From Halomonas sp. HL-93 (GTDB taxonomy: Bacteria; Pseudomonadota; Gammaproteobacteria; Pseudomonadales; Halomonadaceae), in contig NZ_LT593974.1 in assembly GCF_900086985.1 (NCBI RefSeq), forward strand, positions 4,080,443 to 4,144,442: a stretch of 64,000 nt of DNA, given 5' to 3'. Of this stretch, positions 55,253 to 64,000 are shown one piece after another (position 1 is the first letter of the stretch; each line of letters opens with the position of its first letter). The notes below the pieces were generated by a model. It ran no database searches and was not told the DNA's origin. It saw only the letters and a program-made list of their open reading frames with translations. A program made the position numbers and the translations under genes.

Positions 55253-56569
55253 ATGCCAGCAAAACCTACACAGCAAAAACGTCTCTCAATTGGCATTGTG
55301 GGTGGCGGTATCGGTGGCGTGGCCTTCGCCGTCGCGCTATCCCGCGAGAGCCATCTTGATGTTCAGCTTTTCGAAGCCGCGCCAAAATTCTCTGAAATTG
55401 GTGCTGGGGTTTCGTTTGGCCCGAATGCCGTAAAAGCCATTCAGCGGCTGGGCTTGGAAGCCTCATATCAGCGTATTGCCGATTCTTCACCCGCGCCCTT
55501 CGAAGATGTCTGGTTTGAATGGCGGCGCGGCAGCGATGATACCTATTTAACCGCGAGTCTGGCGCCAGGTGTTGGCCAATCGTCGGTACACCGTGCCGAT
55601 TTTCTCGATGCCATTGTCGCCAACCTGCCTGAAGGCATCGCTCACTTCGGCAAGCGTTGTGTCGAGGTTAAACAAGATGGTGATAGCGCAACAGCTTATT
55701 TTGATGACGGCACACACTTTACTGGCGACGTGATCATCGGTTTTGACGGCATCAAGTCCGCGGTGCGCCGTCATGTGTTGCCGCCAGAACAATACGGCGA
55801 GATTACCCCGTTTTGGAGTGGTACTTATGCCTACCGCGGCATGATCCCCACCGAGGAGCTTGAGGCCGCCCTGGTGGCTAAAGGCGGCGAAAAGCGGTTG
55901 GCACTGGTACCCCAAATGTATCTGGGTAAAGATCGCCATATTCTGACATTCCCCGTTAAACAGTCGCAGTTGATCAATGTGGTCGCGTTTATCACTGACC
56001 GGTCCACGTCGAGTCCAACCCTTCCCGATGGTGAAGGGTGGGTGCAAGCCGTTAGCCAGGAGGAATTGCTAGATGTTTTCGAGGGCTGGAGCCCGTCCTG
56101 CCAGGCAATCCTGGAATGCATTACGGAGCCAACCCGCTGGGCGCTGCATGAGCTACCTGAGCTGGCCCACTACCTCCGCGGTCGCGTATTGATCGTCGGC
56201 GATGCCGCCCATGCGCTGGTGCCGCACCAAGGTGCCGGGGCCGGTCAGGCGCTTGAAGATGCCTACGTACTGGCAAGCCTTCTGAGCGATGAGCATTGTG
56301 ATCGCCACACCGTGAGCGATGTCCTAGCCGTGTTTGAGCAAGTCCGCCACGCCCGCACCTGCAAGGTACAGCGAACGTCCCATGAGGCGGGGGATGTCTA
56401 TGAATATGCCGGGATTGGCATCGGTGACGATGAAACCAAGTTAATCGAAAACCTGGAAACCCGCTTTGATTGGCTTTGGGTCCATGACCCACACGACGAT
56501 GTCACAGCCGCTCGACAGATATTGGCCCGGGTCACGTCGCCGTCGTTAGCCGACCTGGCCGTGAAATGA
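55253..56569 (+). CDS. FAD monooxygenase, salicylate 1-hydroxylase-like
   Basis: This 438-residue flavoprotein monooxygenase has GGGIGGVAFAVAL near 16, the DG-type motif GFDGIKSAVRRH near 180 and the GDAAHALVPHQGAGAGQALED stretch near 315. It resembles NahG/SalA enzymes, which oxidatively decarboxylate salicylate to catechol. Catechol would enter the catBCA genes immediately downstream. The start is ATG 55253, behind CGGAG; the upstream in-frame codons look non-coding. The closest alternative is 3- or 6-hydroxynicotinate- or 3-hydroxybenzoate-type hydroxylase. Confidence 0.82.
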   Translation: MPAKPTQQKRLSIGIVGGGIGGVAFAVALSRESHLDVQLFEAAPKFSEIGAGVSFGPNAVKAIQRLGLEASYQRIADSSPAPFEDVWFEWRRGSDDTYLTASLAPGVGQSSVHRADFLDAIVANLPEGIAHFGKRCVEVKQDGDSATAYFDDGTHFTGDVIIGFDGIKSAVRRHVLPPEQYGEITPFWSGTYAYRGMIPTEELEAALVAKGGEKRLALVPQMYLGKDRHILTFPVKQSQLINVVAFITDRSTSSPTLPDGEGWVQAVSQEELLDVFEGWSPSCQAILECITEPTRWALHELPELAHYLRGRVLIVGDAAHALVPHQGAGAGQALEDAYVLASLLSDEHCDRHTVSDVLAVFEQVRHARTCKVQRTSHEAGDVYEYAGIGIGDDETKLIENLETRFDWLWVHDPHDDVTAARQILARVTSPSLADLAVK

Positions 56570-56672
56570 AGGCGGTATGTCTCTTGTATCTTATTCTTTT
56601 GTCGCAAACACGCTTGCGGACAGGCGGTAAGAGCACGAGCTCGCTGCCTATATAACGCTTTTTAAATTAACT

Positions 56673-56706
56673 GCATGATAAGTATGGATATTTAAATATT
56701 TCATGC
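56673..56706. promoter_or_regulatory. Candidate catB operator region
   Basis: GCATGA at 56673 and TCATGC at 56701 are perfect inverted 6-mers flanking an AT-rich core with the palindrome ATATTTAAATAT (56688-56699). This could be a LysR-family (CatR/CatM type) site or the promoter. It does not match the ATAC-N7-GTAT consensus exactly. Confidence 0.45.
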
Positions 56707-56749
56707 GCAGGTTAAACACCCTTAAGCGCCCTCTAAGAGGAAAAAACGA

Positions 56750-56814
56750 TAGCCCTGGGTGGCGAATGTGCCAAAACACAGGGCTAATCACCGCTGGTGA
56801 TACCTCCACGGTAT
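56750..56814 (+). ncRNA. Candidate structured leader RNA upstream of catB
   Basis: TAGCCCTG (56750) pairs with CAGGGCTA (56779) and encloses an inner TGGC-GAATGT-GCCA stem. Then ATCACC-GCT-GGTGAT (56787-56801) forms a second hairpin, and ATACC-TCCAC-GGTAT (56800-56814) a third that overlaps the second by two bases. The overlap would allow a choice of structure. The group lies about 90 bases before the catB start. I do not recognise a known riboswitch. Confidence 0.4.
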
Positions 56815-56901
56815 GGCAAGGCACTTAAACAATATTGGTCCCGTCTTGCCCGCGCAATCAAACTGAATTCCAGTCAATGATTGCCAGACGCCGGAGCTGC
56901 C

Positions 56902-58020
56902 ATGTCAACCGTCATCCAACATATTGAGACACTGCTGGTCGATTTGCCGACCATCCGTCCTCACAAACTTTCCATGACCACCATGGCCTGCCAGACGATG
57001 GTTATTGTGCGTATGCGCCACTCCGACGGGATCGAAGGGCTGGGCGAGGGCACCACCATTGGTGGCCTCGCCTACGGTCCGGAAAGTCCGGAGAGCATTA
57101 AGCGCAATATCGATACCTATCTGGCACCGCTGCTGATTGGGCAGCCTTCTCACAATATTCATCAACTGCGTACCCGGCTGAATCGGCATGCCCGCGGCAA
57201 CATGATCGCCAAGTCGGCACTGGAAACCGCGCTATTGGATGCCCAGGGCAAGCGTCTAGGCCTAAGCGTTGCCGAATTGCTCGGTGGTGCCCACCACGAG
57301 CATTTACCGGTGCTTTGGACGTTGGCCAGCGGCGATACCCACAAGGATATCGACGAAGCGCTGTTGCGCCTAGAGCAGCGTCGGCACTGTGACTTCAAGC
57401 TGAAAATTGGTGCTAACCCGGTCGAACAGGATGTACGCCATGTGGCGGCGATAAAAGACGCACTGGGTGAGCGTGCCAGCGTTCGCGTCGACGTTAACCA
57501 AGCGTGGGACGAATCCACGGCGGTGCGCGGTATCCAGGCGCTACAGGATGCAGGTATCGAGCTCATTGAGCAGCCGATTCCTGCCCGTGAACACGCCGGC
57601 CTGGTGCGTTTAGCCAATCGTTTCAATGTCCCGATGCTGGCCGATGAGGCCGTGCAAAATTCCCGTGATGGGCTGGATCTCGTCTGCGGCGGTTTTAGCG
57701 GGGCGTTCGCCCTGAAAATTGCCAAATCCGGCGGTATTTACAGCGCACTGGAACTGGCCCATGTGGCGCAAGCGGGTGGCATTGGTTTGTACGGCGGCAC
57801 GCTGCTGGAAGGCACGATTGGTACCGCCGCCTCGCTACACGCCTGGGCGACGCTGCCGGCAATGGCCTGGGGCACCGAGATGTTTGGTCCGCTGCTGTTA
57901 AAGGATGACATCGTCGTGAAGCCACTTAACTACACCGAATTTGGCGTGGAGCTGCCTCAAGGCGCTGGGCTGGGCATCACGCTCGACGAAGATAAGTTGG
58001 CGCACTACTCGCGTCATTAA
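56902..58020 (+). CDS. catB: Muconate cycloisomerase (CatB)
   Basis: This 372-residue enolase-superfamily enzyme turns cis,cis-muconate into muconolactone. The catalytic lysines are in DFKLKIG near 168, and the metal-binding acids in VRVDVNQAW near 198, IELIEQPIPARE near 224 and MLADEAVQ near 249. The C-terminal KIAKSGGIYSALE near 273 is typical. The start is ATG 56902 behind GGAG. It leads catB-catC-catA-benABCD, which makes this the catechol and benzoate operon. Confidence 0.92.
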   Translation: MSTVIQHIETLLVDLPTIRPHKLSMTTMACQTMVIVRMRHSDGIEGLGEGTTIGGLAYGPESPESIKRNIDTYLAPLLIGQPSHNIHQLRTRLNRHARGNMIAKSALETALLDAQGKRLGLSVAELLGGAHHEHLPVLWTLASGDTHKDIDEALLRLEQRRHCDFKLKIGANPVEQDVRHVAAIKDALGERASVRVDVNQAWDESTAVRGIQALQDAGIELIEQPIPAREHAGLVRLANRFNVPMLADEAVQNSRDGLDLVCGGFSGAFALKIAKSGGIYSALELAHVAQAGGIGLYGGTLLEGTIGTAASLHAWATLPAMAWGTEMFGPLLLKDDIVVKPLNYTEFGVELPQGAGLGITLDEDKLAHYSRH

Positions 58021-58070
58021 CCGCGTGCCTGCCCCGTTGGCGTTCGCCGCGATTTAAAGAGGAGAAACTC

Positions 58071-58361
58071 ATGCTGTTTCAAGTAGAGATGACCGTTAAG
58101 TTGCCGACCGATATGCCGGCAGAGCAAGCGGCCAAGATTAAAGCCACTGAAAAGGCTTATTCCCAAGATCTTCAACGCCAGGGTAAATGGCGTCACCTAT
58201 GGCGGGTAGCGGGCAGCTACTCAAACGTCAGTATTTTTGATGTGGAAGACAACGCTGAGCTGCAAGAGCTGGTGAGCAACTTGCCGCTGTTCCCCTACAT
58301 GGACATCACCGTTAAGCCGCTGTGTCGTCACCCTTCGTCAGTGCGCGAAGACGACAGCTAA
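58071..58361 (+). CDS. catC: Muconolactone delta-isomerase (CatC)
   Basis: This 96-residue enzyme isomerises muconolactone to 3-oxoadipate enol-lactone. It has the conserved MLFQVEMTVKLP start, the KAYSQDLQRQGKWRHLWRVA-like centre (YSQDLQRQGKWRHLWRVAG near 34) and the ending LPLFPYMDITVKPLCRHPSS. The lactone formed is hydrolysed by PcaDC. AAAGAGGAG precedes the ATG. Confidence 0.94.
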   Translation: MLFQVEMTVKLPTDMPAEQAAKIKATEKAYSQDLQRQGKWRHLWRVAGSYSNVSIFDVEDNAELQELVSNLPLFPYMDITVKPLCRHPSSVREDDS

Positions 58362-58422
58362 TTACCCCCTAAACGCCAGTTCACTTTAATAAATTACCCT
58401 ATAACAAACCGAGGGTTATCCC

Positions 58423-59397
58423 ATGACCGTGAAGATATTCGACACCCCCGAGGTGCAAGACTTTCTCAAGACCATCGCCGGGTTTGACCAAGCCGGTGGC
58501 AATGAGCGCGCCAAGCAGATCGTGCATCGTCTGGTGAGCGACCTGTTCAAGCTCATGGACGACTTTGACGTCAGCGAAGAAGAGTACTGGGCGGCCGTCA
58601 ACCTGCTCAATGCGCTGGGCCATGAGACCCAGTTCGGCCTGCTCTCGCCGGGGCTGGGCTTTGACCACTTCCTCGACCTGCGTCAAGACGCTATTGATGC
58701 CGAAGCCAAGCGTGTGGGCGGCACGCCACGCACCATCGAAGGCCCACTGTACGTGGCCGGTGCCCCTGAAGCCGAAGGCTTTGCCCGCCTGGATGACGGC
58801 CAAGACCCAGACAGCGAGACCATGTGGCTGACCGGCCAGGTCCGCGACGTTGACGGCACCCCGATTGCCGGGGCCAAGGTCGAGATTTGGCACGCCAACT
58901 CGAAAGGTGGCTACTCCTTCTTCGACCCCAGCCAATCCGACTACAACCTGCGGCGCACGATTTACACCGATAGCGACGGCCGCTACACCGCGCAAAGCAT
59001 TATCCCCTCCGGCTACGGCGTGCCCGAAGGTGCCCCCACCGATGTGGTCCTCAAATCGCTCGGCCGTCACGGTGAGCGTCCGGCGCATATCCACTACTTC
59101 GTCTCCGCACCGGGCCACCAGCACCTGACTACCCAGATCAATCTGGCGGGCGACCCCTACACCTTTGATGATTTCGCCTTTGCCACCCGCGAAGAGTTGG
59201 TGGTCCCCGCCGAGCGGATTGAAGACTCCGCCGAGATCGCCAAACGCGAGCTGGATGGCCCGTTCTCCCACGTCGTGTTCGATGTTGAGCTGGCCAAAAC
59301 CGACGCTCCGGAACTGCAGGTACGTCACGCCCGCCCGCGGGCCAAAGAAGATGATCAGGACCTGGCAAGCCAACTGGCCGGTACCGCCAAGGTTTAA
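58423..59397 (+). CDS. catA: Catechol 1,2-dioxygenase (CatA)
   Basis: This 324-residue intradiol dioxygenase opens catechol to cis,cis-muconate. Iron ligands are in GGYSFFDPSQ near 165, PSGYGVPEG near 200 and the histidines in RPAHIHYFVS near 225. An N-terminal dimer domain (about 1-110) is present. It lies between catC and benA, receiving catechol from benzoate, salicylate and possibly indole acetate. Its length is a little above most CatA proteins owing to the C-terminal tail. Confidence 0.93.
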   Translation: MTVKIFDTPEVQDFLKTIAGFDQAGGNERAKQIVHRLVSDLFKLMDDFDVSEEEYWAAVNLLNALGHETQFGLLSPGLGFDHFLDLRQDAIDAEAKRVGGTPRTIEGPLYVAGAPEAEGFARLDDGQDPDSETMWLTGQVRDVDGTPIAGAKVEIWHANSKGGYSFFDPSQSDYNLRRTIYTDSDGRYTAQSIIPSGYGVPEGAPTDVVLKSLGRHGERPAHIHYFVSAPGHQHLTTQINLAGDPYTFDDFAFATREELVVPAERIEDSAEIAKRELDGPFSHVVFDVELAKTDAPELQVRHARPRAKEDDQDLASQLAGTAKV

Positions 59398-59431
59398 GCC
59401 CCTTAGCGATTACAAATAGAGGAGAGAGATC

Positions 59432-60799
59432 ATGACCCATCAACTTGATCAGCTCGAAGAGCGCGTTCGCGGTGCCGTCCAAGACGACCCCGAACAGGGC
59501 ATCTTCCGTTGCCACCGCAGCATGTTTACCGACCCTGCCTTCTTTGAGCTTGAGCTCAAGCACATCTTCGAAGGCAACTGGGTGTTCCTGGCCCACGAGA
59601 GTCAGATCGCCGAGCCGGGTGACTATTTCACCACCACCGTTGGTCGCCAGCCGATTGTCATTACCCGTGATAAGCAGGGTGAGCTACACGGCCTGATTAA
59701 CGCTTGCGCCCACCGCGGCGCCACCCTGTGCCGCCGTAAGCGCGGCAACAAAGGCACTTTTACCTGCCCGTTCCACGGCTGGACGTTCAAAAACGACGGT
59801 ACGCTACTCAAAGCCAAAAACGAAAAGGCTGGGGCCTATCCGGATAACTTCAAAGAAGATGGCTCCCACAATCTCAAACGCTTACCGCGCTTCGAGAACT
59901 ATAAAGGCTTCCTGTTCGGCAGTCTGAGCGACGACGTTCAACCGCTCGAATACCACCTTGGTGAAACCACCAAGATCATAGACAACATCGTCGACCAGGC
60001 GCCCGAAGGCCTCGAGATCCTGCGTGGTACCTCGTCGTACACTTACACCGGTAACTGGAAGCTGCAGGCGGAAAACGGCGCCGATGGTTACCACGTCAGC
60101 TCCGTGCACTGGAACTACGCCTCCACCATGGAACGCCGCAACTACGACGCCGGTGGCACCAAAGCCGTCGACGCCGACGGCTGGTCGAAGAGCAAAGGCG
60201 GCTTCTACTCCTACGACAACGGCCACATGATGCTCTGGACCCGCTTGCTCAACCCCGAAGTGCGCCCGGTCTACCAGCACAAAGACTGGATCGAAGAACA
60301 ACTCGGTGAAGCCCGCGCCGACTCCATTGTCAACCAGACGCGCAACCTGTGCCTCTACCCCAACGTCTACCTGATGGACCAGTTCTCCACGCAAATCCGC
60401 GTGCTGCGCCCCATCGACGTTAACAAAACCGAAGTCACCATTTACTGCTTCGCCCCCAAAGGCGAATCCGCCGAAAACCGCGAAGTACGCATCCGCCAAT
60501 ACGAAGACTTCTTCAACGTCTCCGGCATGGGCACGCCCGACGACCTCGAAGAGTTCCGTGCCTGCCAGGAAGGCTACAACGGCGCGCTAGCCGAATGGAA
60601 CGACCTCTCCCGCGGGGCCAAGCAATGGATCGAAGGGGCTGACGAAAACGCCCACGCCATCGATATGAAACCCTTGCTCAGCGGCGCCTCCCCGGAAGAC
60701 GAAGGCCTCTACGTGATGCATCACAAGCACTGGGTCGACGAAATGCTGCGCGCTATCGACAAAGAACGCAGCCAGTTCATTGCCACCGCGTCCGCATAA
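59432..60799 (+). CDS. benA: Benzoate 1,2-dioxygenase large subunit (BenA)
   Basis: This 455-residue Rieske oxygenase alpha subunit converts benzoate to its cis-1,2-dihydrodiol with BenB and BenC. Rieske ligands are C92 and H94 in [10 protein letters not shown] and C112 and H115 in CPFHGW; the catalytic iron motif is [18 protein letters not shown] near 213. The length matches BenA. It follows catA by 34 bp behind GGAGAG. XylX (toluate) is related, but the context is benzoate. Confidence 0.93.
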   Translation: MTHQLDQLEERVRGAVQDDPEQGIFRCHRSMFTDPAFFELELKHIFEGNWVFLAHESQIAEPGDYFTTTVGRQPIVITRDKQGELHGLINACAHRGATLCRRKRGNKGTFTCPFHGWTFKNDGTLLKAKNEKAGAYPDNFKEDGSHNLKRLPRFENYKGFLFGSLSDDVQPLEYHLGETTKIIDNIVDQAPEGLEILRGTSSYTYTGNWKLQAENGADGYHVSSVHWNYASTMERRNYDAGGTKAVDADGWSKSKGGFYSYDNGHMMLWTRLLNPEVRPVYQHKDWIEEQLGEARADSIVNQTRNLCLYPNVYLMDQFSTQIRVLRPIDVNKTEVTIYCFAPKGESAENREVRIRQYEDFFNVSGMGTPDDLEEFRACQEGYNGALAEWNDLSRGAKQWIEGADENAHAIDMKPLLSGASPEDEGLYVMHHKHWVDEMLRAIDKERSQFIATASA

Positions 60800-60810
60800 G
60801 GGGAGAGACC

Positions 60811-61299
60811 ATGACGATTAGCTATCACGACATCCAAGCGTTTTTATACCGCGAAGCCCGCCTGCTGGACGACCGCCAGTGGGACGAATGGCTGGCATGC
60901 TATCGCAAAGACGCCGAGTTCTGGATGCCCGCCTGGGACGACGACGACCAGCTCACCCGGGACCCGCACAGCGAGATCTCGCTGATCTATTACCCCAACC
61001 GCGAAGGGCTTGAGGACCGAGTGTACCGGATCAAGACCGAGCGCAGTGGGGCGAGCACGCCAGAGCCGCGCACCACGCACCAGATAAGCAACCTTGAGAT
61101 CCTGTCGCAAGAGGGCGGCACGATGGAGCTGCGCTTTAACTGGCACACGCTCAACCACCGCTACAAGAAGACCGACAGCTTCTTCGGCACGTGCTTTTAC
61201 ACCCTGGACGTCTCGGGTGAGACCCCGCTGATCACAAGAAAAGTCGTGCAGCTGAATAACGACTACATCCATCAGGTTATCGACGTGTACCACGTGTGA
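60811..61299 (+). CDS. benB: Benzoate 1,2-dioxygenase small subunit (BenB)
   Basis: This 162-residue beta subunit has the NTF2-like cone fold of dioxygenase small subunits, with FLYREARLLDDRQWDEWLAC near residue 9 and ITRKVVQLNNDYIHQVIDVY near the C-terminus. It is structural and assembles with BenA. The gap to benA is 11 bp and AGGGGAGAG-type sequence precedes the ATG. Confidence 0.93.
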   Translation: MTISYHDIQAFLYREARLLDDRQWDEWLACYRKDAEFWMPAWDDDDQLTRDPHSEISLIYYPNREGLEDRVYRIKTERSGASTPEPRTTHQISNLEILSQEGGTMELRFNWHTLNHRYKKTDSFFGTCFYTLDVSGETPLITRKVVQLNNDYIHQVIDVYHV

Positions 61300-61327
61300 C
61301 CTGATGTGTGTGAGAGGAGAGTGAACC

Positions 61328-62353
61328 ATGAGCTATACCATTGCCCTCAACTTCGAGGATGGCGTGACCCGTTTCATCGGCTGTAAAGGCGGGGAAACCG
61401 TTCTCGATGCTGCTTACCGGCAAAAAGTAAACCTGCCGATGGACTGCTCTGATGGCGTTTGTGGTACCTGTAAAGGGCACTGCGAACAGGGCGAGTTCGA
61501 CATGGGTGACGAGTACCTTGAAGAGGCACTTTCCGATGAGGAAGCTGCTGAAGGTCAGGTGCTTACCTGCCAAATGGTGCCGTCTTCGGATTGCGTTATC
61601 CAAGTGCCGGTAGCTTCTAGCCTATGTAAAACCCAGGTGGGTAAGGTTGAGGGCACCCTGGCCGCAGTCGATCAGCTGTCTGAAGACAGTATCGAGCTTA
61701 CTGTGAATTTAGACGAGCAAGAGACGCTCGACTTTCTGCCGGGCCAATATATCCATATCGATGTTCCCGGAACAGAGGCGCACCGCTCCTACTCGTTCAG
61801 CTCAATGCCGGGCGATAAGCGCGCTACCTTCTTGATCCGCAATATTCCTAACGGGGTAATGAGTGGTTACTTGACGGAGCGCGCAGCAGTGGGTGACAGG
61901 CTCACGTTGACCGGCCCGCTGGGCAGCTTCTACCTGCGCGAAGTGATGCGCCCTGTGCTCATGCTGGCAGGCGGAACGGGGCTTGCGCCGTTTCTTTCCA
62001 TGCTGGAGCAGCTAGTAGAAAAGGGCTGTGATACGCCCATCCACATGATTTACGGCGTCAACAAGGACGACCACCTGGTCAAAAACGATGCCCTCGACGC
62101 CTTTGCCGAGCGGTTGCCGGGGTTCACCTACGCCACCGTGGTGGTTGATGAAGCAAGTGATCACCCGCGCAAAGGCTATGTGACTCATCACATGGACGCC
62201 GAGGTTATGCACGATGGCGATATTGACGTTTATCTGTGCGGCCCGCCGCCGATGGTCGACGCCGTGCTGAAGCACTTCGACGCTGAAGGGATTACCCCGC
62301 AGAGCTTCCACTACGAGAAGTTCACCCCCAATGAAGCCGGGAGCGCATCATGA
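61328..62353 (+). CDS. benC: Benzoate dioxygenase reductase (BenC)
   Basis: This 341-residue reductase has an N-terminal plant-type 2Fe-2S domain (CSDGVCGTCKGHCE near 38, last ligand in LTCQMVP near 77), then an FAD domain (HRSYSFSSMP near 150) and an NAD domain (MLAGGTGLAPFLSML near 213). It passes electrons to BenAB. This is the opposite domain order to VanB and IacF, where the iron-sulfur domain is last. The stop overlaps benD by four bases (ATGA). Confidence 0.93.
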   Translation: MSYTIALNFEDGVTRFIGCKGGETVLDAAYRQKVNLPMDCSDGVCGTCKGHCEQGEFDMGDEYLEEALSDEEAAEGQVLTCQMVPSSDCVIQVPVASSLCKTQVGKVEGTLAAVDQLSEDSIELTVNLDEQETLDFLPGQYIHIDVPGTEAHRSYSFSSMPGDKRATFLIRNIPNGVMSGYLTERAAVGDRLTLTGPLGSFYLREVMRPVLMLAGGTGLAPFLSMLEQLVEKGCDTPIHMIYGVNKDDHLVKNDALDAFAERLPGFTYATVVVDEASDHPRKGYVTHHMDAEVMHDGDIDVYLCGPPPMVDAVLKHFDAEGITPQSFHYEKFTPNEAGSAS

Positions 62354-63134
62354 CGCAACGCTTTCAAGGCAAAGTGATGGTGATTACCGGAGCGGCCCAA
62401 GGGATTGGGCAACGTGTGGCCGAGCTTGCTGCTGCAGAAGGGGCCAGGTTAATGCTGGTAGACCGTGCTGACGATATCCACGAGGTGGTGAGTGGGCTGC
62501 GTGACAACGGTAGCGACGTGATCGCGGTTCAAGCGGACCTGGAGACGTATGCAGGCGCCGAGCACACCATTAAGGCTGCACGCGAGCAATTTGGCCGTAT
62601 CGATATTCTGATTAATAACGTGGGCGGGGCGATCAATTTCAAGCCGTTTACCGAGTTTACCGAGGCGCAAATAGCCGCTGAGATCAATCGCTCATTGATG
62701 CCTACGCTTTGGTGCTGCAGGGCGGCGCTACCGCTCATGGTCGAGCAGGGCAGCGGCGTTATCGTCAATGTCTCTTCAGCGGCGACTCGCGGTATTCACC
62801 GTATTCCTTATTCGGCAGCCAAAGGCGGCGTGAATGCGTTGACCGCCTCGCTAGCGTTTGAATTTGCCGAGCACGGCATCCGCGTAGTCGCCACGGCACC
62901 CGGTGGCACCGAAGCACCGCCGCGGGCGTATTTCACGCGGCACGCCAAAGCCCACTAACGAAACCGAACAGGCCTGGTTTCAGGCACATATCGACCAAAC
63001 CAAGCAAAGTTGCCTGATGAGCCGCTATGGCACGCTGGATGAAATGGCCGCACCTATTTTGTTCCTGGCATCTGACGACGCCAGTTATATCACCGGCAGC
63101 GTGTTGCCCAGTCGCAGGTGGCGACCTCGGCTAG
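62350..63134 (+). pseudogene. benD: Benzoate dihydrodiol dehydrogenase (BenD), two frameshifts
   Basis: An SDR that would oxidise and decarboxylate benzoate dihydrodiol to catechol. The first 192 codons are normal (TGAAQGIGQRVAE near 13, NNVGGAINFKP near 88, SAAKGGVN near 155). After APPR a surplus G in 62924-62926 shifts the frame; the proper continuation RGTPKPTNETEQAWF is found one frame over. A second surplus base at 63110 breaks VLP-VAGGDLG; without it the frame ends at TAG 63134, giving a normal length. As given the gene is broken. Sequence error is possible. Confidence 0.85.
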
Positions 63135-63232
63135 CGGCTTGCCGTAAAACGCTGGAAGTAAAAAGACATAATTCTAATTAAAGCTAACGCGTTGACTGAT
63201 AACTCTAAGCACAACAACGATTGGAGAAAACC

Positions 63233-64000
63233 GTGAAACACATTGAAAAAGGCGTCAGCCTAAAGCATGCGCCCCGCGACTTTATCCGTGACCTCAATGT
63301 CGATAACGCGAGCACGGGCTTGGTTGCCCGGCATTTTAGGGCTCAGCGTTGGTGTCGTGCACATTAGCGCTGGCACATCGGCGGGCCTCGATTCTTCCTT
63401 CATTATGATTTGGGTCATCAGCTACCTGATGATCAACGGTCTGTTTGGCCTGTTTATGCCAGCTTACTACCGGCTTCCCGCTGCCGATGGCCAATTCCAT
63501 TCCCGGCGCGCTGATGTTTGCCGCGGTCATTCCTGTAGTGGGGCTTGAAGCCGCTCTTGGTGCCAGTTTGATCGCTGGGGCGATAACCTTGGTGGCTGGT
63601 TTGACGGGGGTGATGGGCGTTGTGATGCGCCTTATTCCTATGCCCATTGTGATGGGTATGGTTGCCGGTATGCTACTCAGCTTTGGCCTAAAAATGGTCA
63701 GCCCACTGGAAGATGCGCTAGTGCCCGCCTCCATCATGATCCTGGCGTTCTTTTTTTCCGCGCGCCTGTTTCGCAAAATTCCGCCGCTGATCGTCTCGAT
63801 GTTGGCAGGCCTTGCCTACCTTACCGTGACCGGGGTTGATCTTTCGGTATCGAGGCCACTATCCGCTTTCCGGAATTCATCCTACCTGAGTTTACCTTTG
63901 GGGCTTTCCTGACCTACGGCCTACCGCTCGCCCTTATTCTGGTGGATGGAAACACCGGCAGGCGTGGGGTTGGTAAAAGGCATGGGCTACAAAGAGGTAC
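63233..64000 (+). pseudogene. benE: Benzoate/H+ symporter-like BenE, frameshifted and cut by the window end
   Basis: A benzoate symporter gene starting at GTG 63233 is readable only by changing frame: after TGLVAG (surplus C in 63327-63329), in RLPLPMANSIPG (surplus C in 63477-63479), near GVDL-FGIEATIRFP (about 63842, one base missing) and at LILV-METPAGVG (surplus G about 63945). Joined, the text is a typical BenE with many membrane helices and a METPAG motif. It continues past 64000. All shifts are single-base, mostly in short homopolymers. Confidence 0.82.

Larger units (their letters stand above)
56570..56901. other. Gene-free 332-bp region before catB
   Basis: No gene is supported here. 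It holds an operator-like segment at 56673-56706 and a run of hairpins at 56750-56814, described separately, and then a plain stretch with the catB ribosome site GGAG at 56892. Confidence 0.6.

Noticed and set aside
56902..58020. Chloromuconate cycloisomerase for the catB gene
   Set aside because: It adjoins catC and catA and there is no dienelactone hydrolase gene, so the ordinary muconate route fits.
62350..63134. Programmed frameshifting in benD
   Set aside because: There is no slippery heptamer at the breaks and benE shows the same kind of damage, so error or decay is simpler.

Overview
The window is a roughly 64 kb aromatic-catabolism island from a gammaproteobacterium. I infer Halomonas or a close relative from the mix of many TRAP transporters for aromatic acids, the style of the Pca/Van/Fcs/Ben proteins and a Halomonas-like dispersed repeat; no rRNA or marker gene is present to prove it. 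I see no tRNA, rRNA, CRISPR array, phage or intact transposase.

Layout. (1) 1-5.7 kb: protocatechuate branch pcaIJF-pcaDC-pcaHG; pcaB, pcaK and the regulator gene are not here. (2) 5.7-9.7 kb: vanA-vanB-dctP on the minus strand and a divergent GntR-type vanR. (3) 9.9-20.9 kb: hydroxycinnamate block with a DcaP-like porin, feruloyl-CoA synthetase, a divergent MarR regulator, TRAP dctQM, a DUF3237 protein, dctP, ech, vdh and a second dctP. (4) 21-26.6 kb: another TRAP transporter, a LuxR-type regulator and a secreted serine hydrolase. (5) 27-29.2 kb: pobA with a divergent AraC regulator. (6) 29.5-52.4 kb: a chemoreceptor, a third TRAP system, an iac-like (indole-3-acetate) operon that also carries a tautomerase, maleylacetate reductase and hydroxyquinol 1,2-dioxygenase, then an APC permease, aldehyde dehydrogenase, class III aminotransferase and porin, closed by AraC and MarR regulators. 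(7) 52.8-54.1 kb: a beta-keto acid cleavage enzyme (BKACE) with a small NTF2-like protein. (8) 54.1-64 kb: LysR regulator, salicylate-hydroxylase-like monooxygenase, catBCA, benABC, and frameshifted benD and benE.

How it works together. Ferulate and coumarate pass through fcs/ech/vdh to vanillate or 4-hydroxybenzoate, then vanAB or pobA to protocatechuate and the pca genes. Benzoate and salicylate go through catechol and catABC. All routes meet at 3-oxoadipate, which pcaIJF finishes. The most novel proposal is that block 6 takes an indole-ethylamine, best guess serotonin, through aldehyde and 5-hydroxyindole-3-acetate to hydroxyquinol, maleylacetate and 3-oxoadipate. This explains why hydroxyquinol genes sit inside an iac operon although a catechol pathway is encoded nearby.

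Regulatory sequence supports these groupings. A TTGAAATTTCATGTGAT-type motif occurs three times, in front of the chemoreceptor, the third TRAP system and the iac operon. A GTTCG-N5-CGAAC box occurs in front of pcaI, the second TRAP system and BKACE, in two cases with the same third half-site 19 bp upstream. A VanR-type TTGGATCCAA operator sits before vanA. The last 1.1 kb carries about six single-base frameshifts in benD and benE, which are either decay or sequence error.
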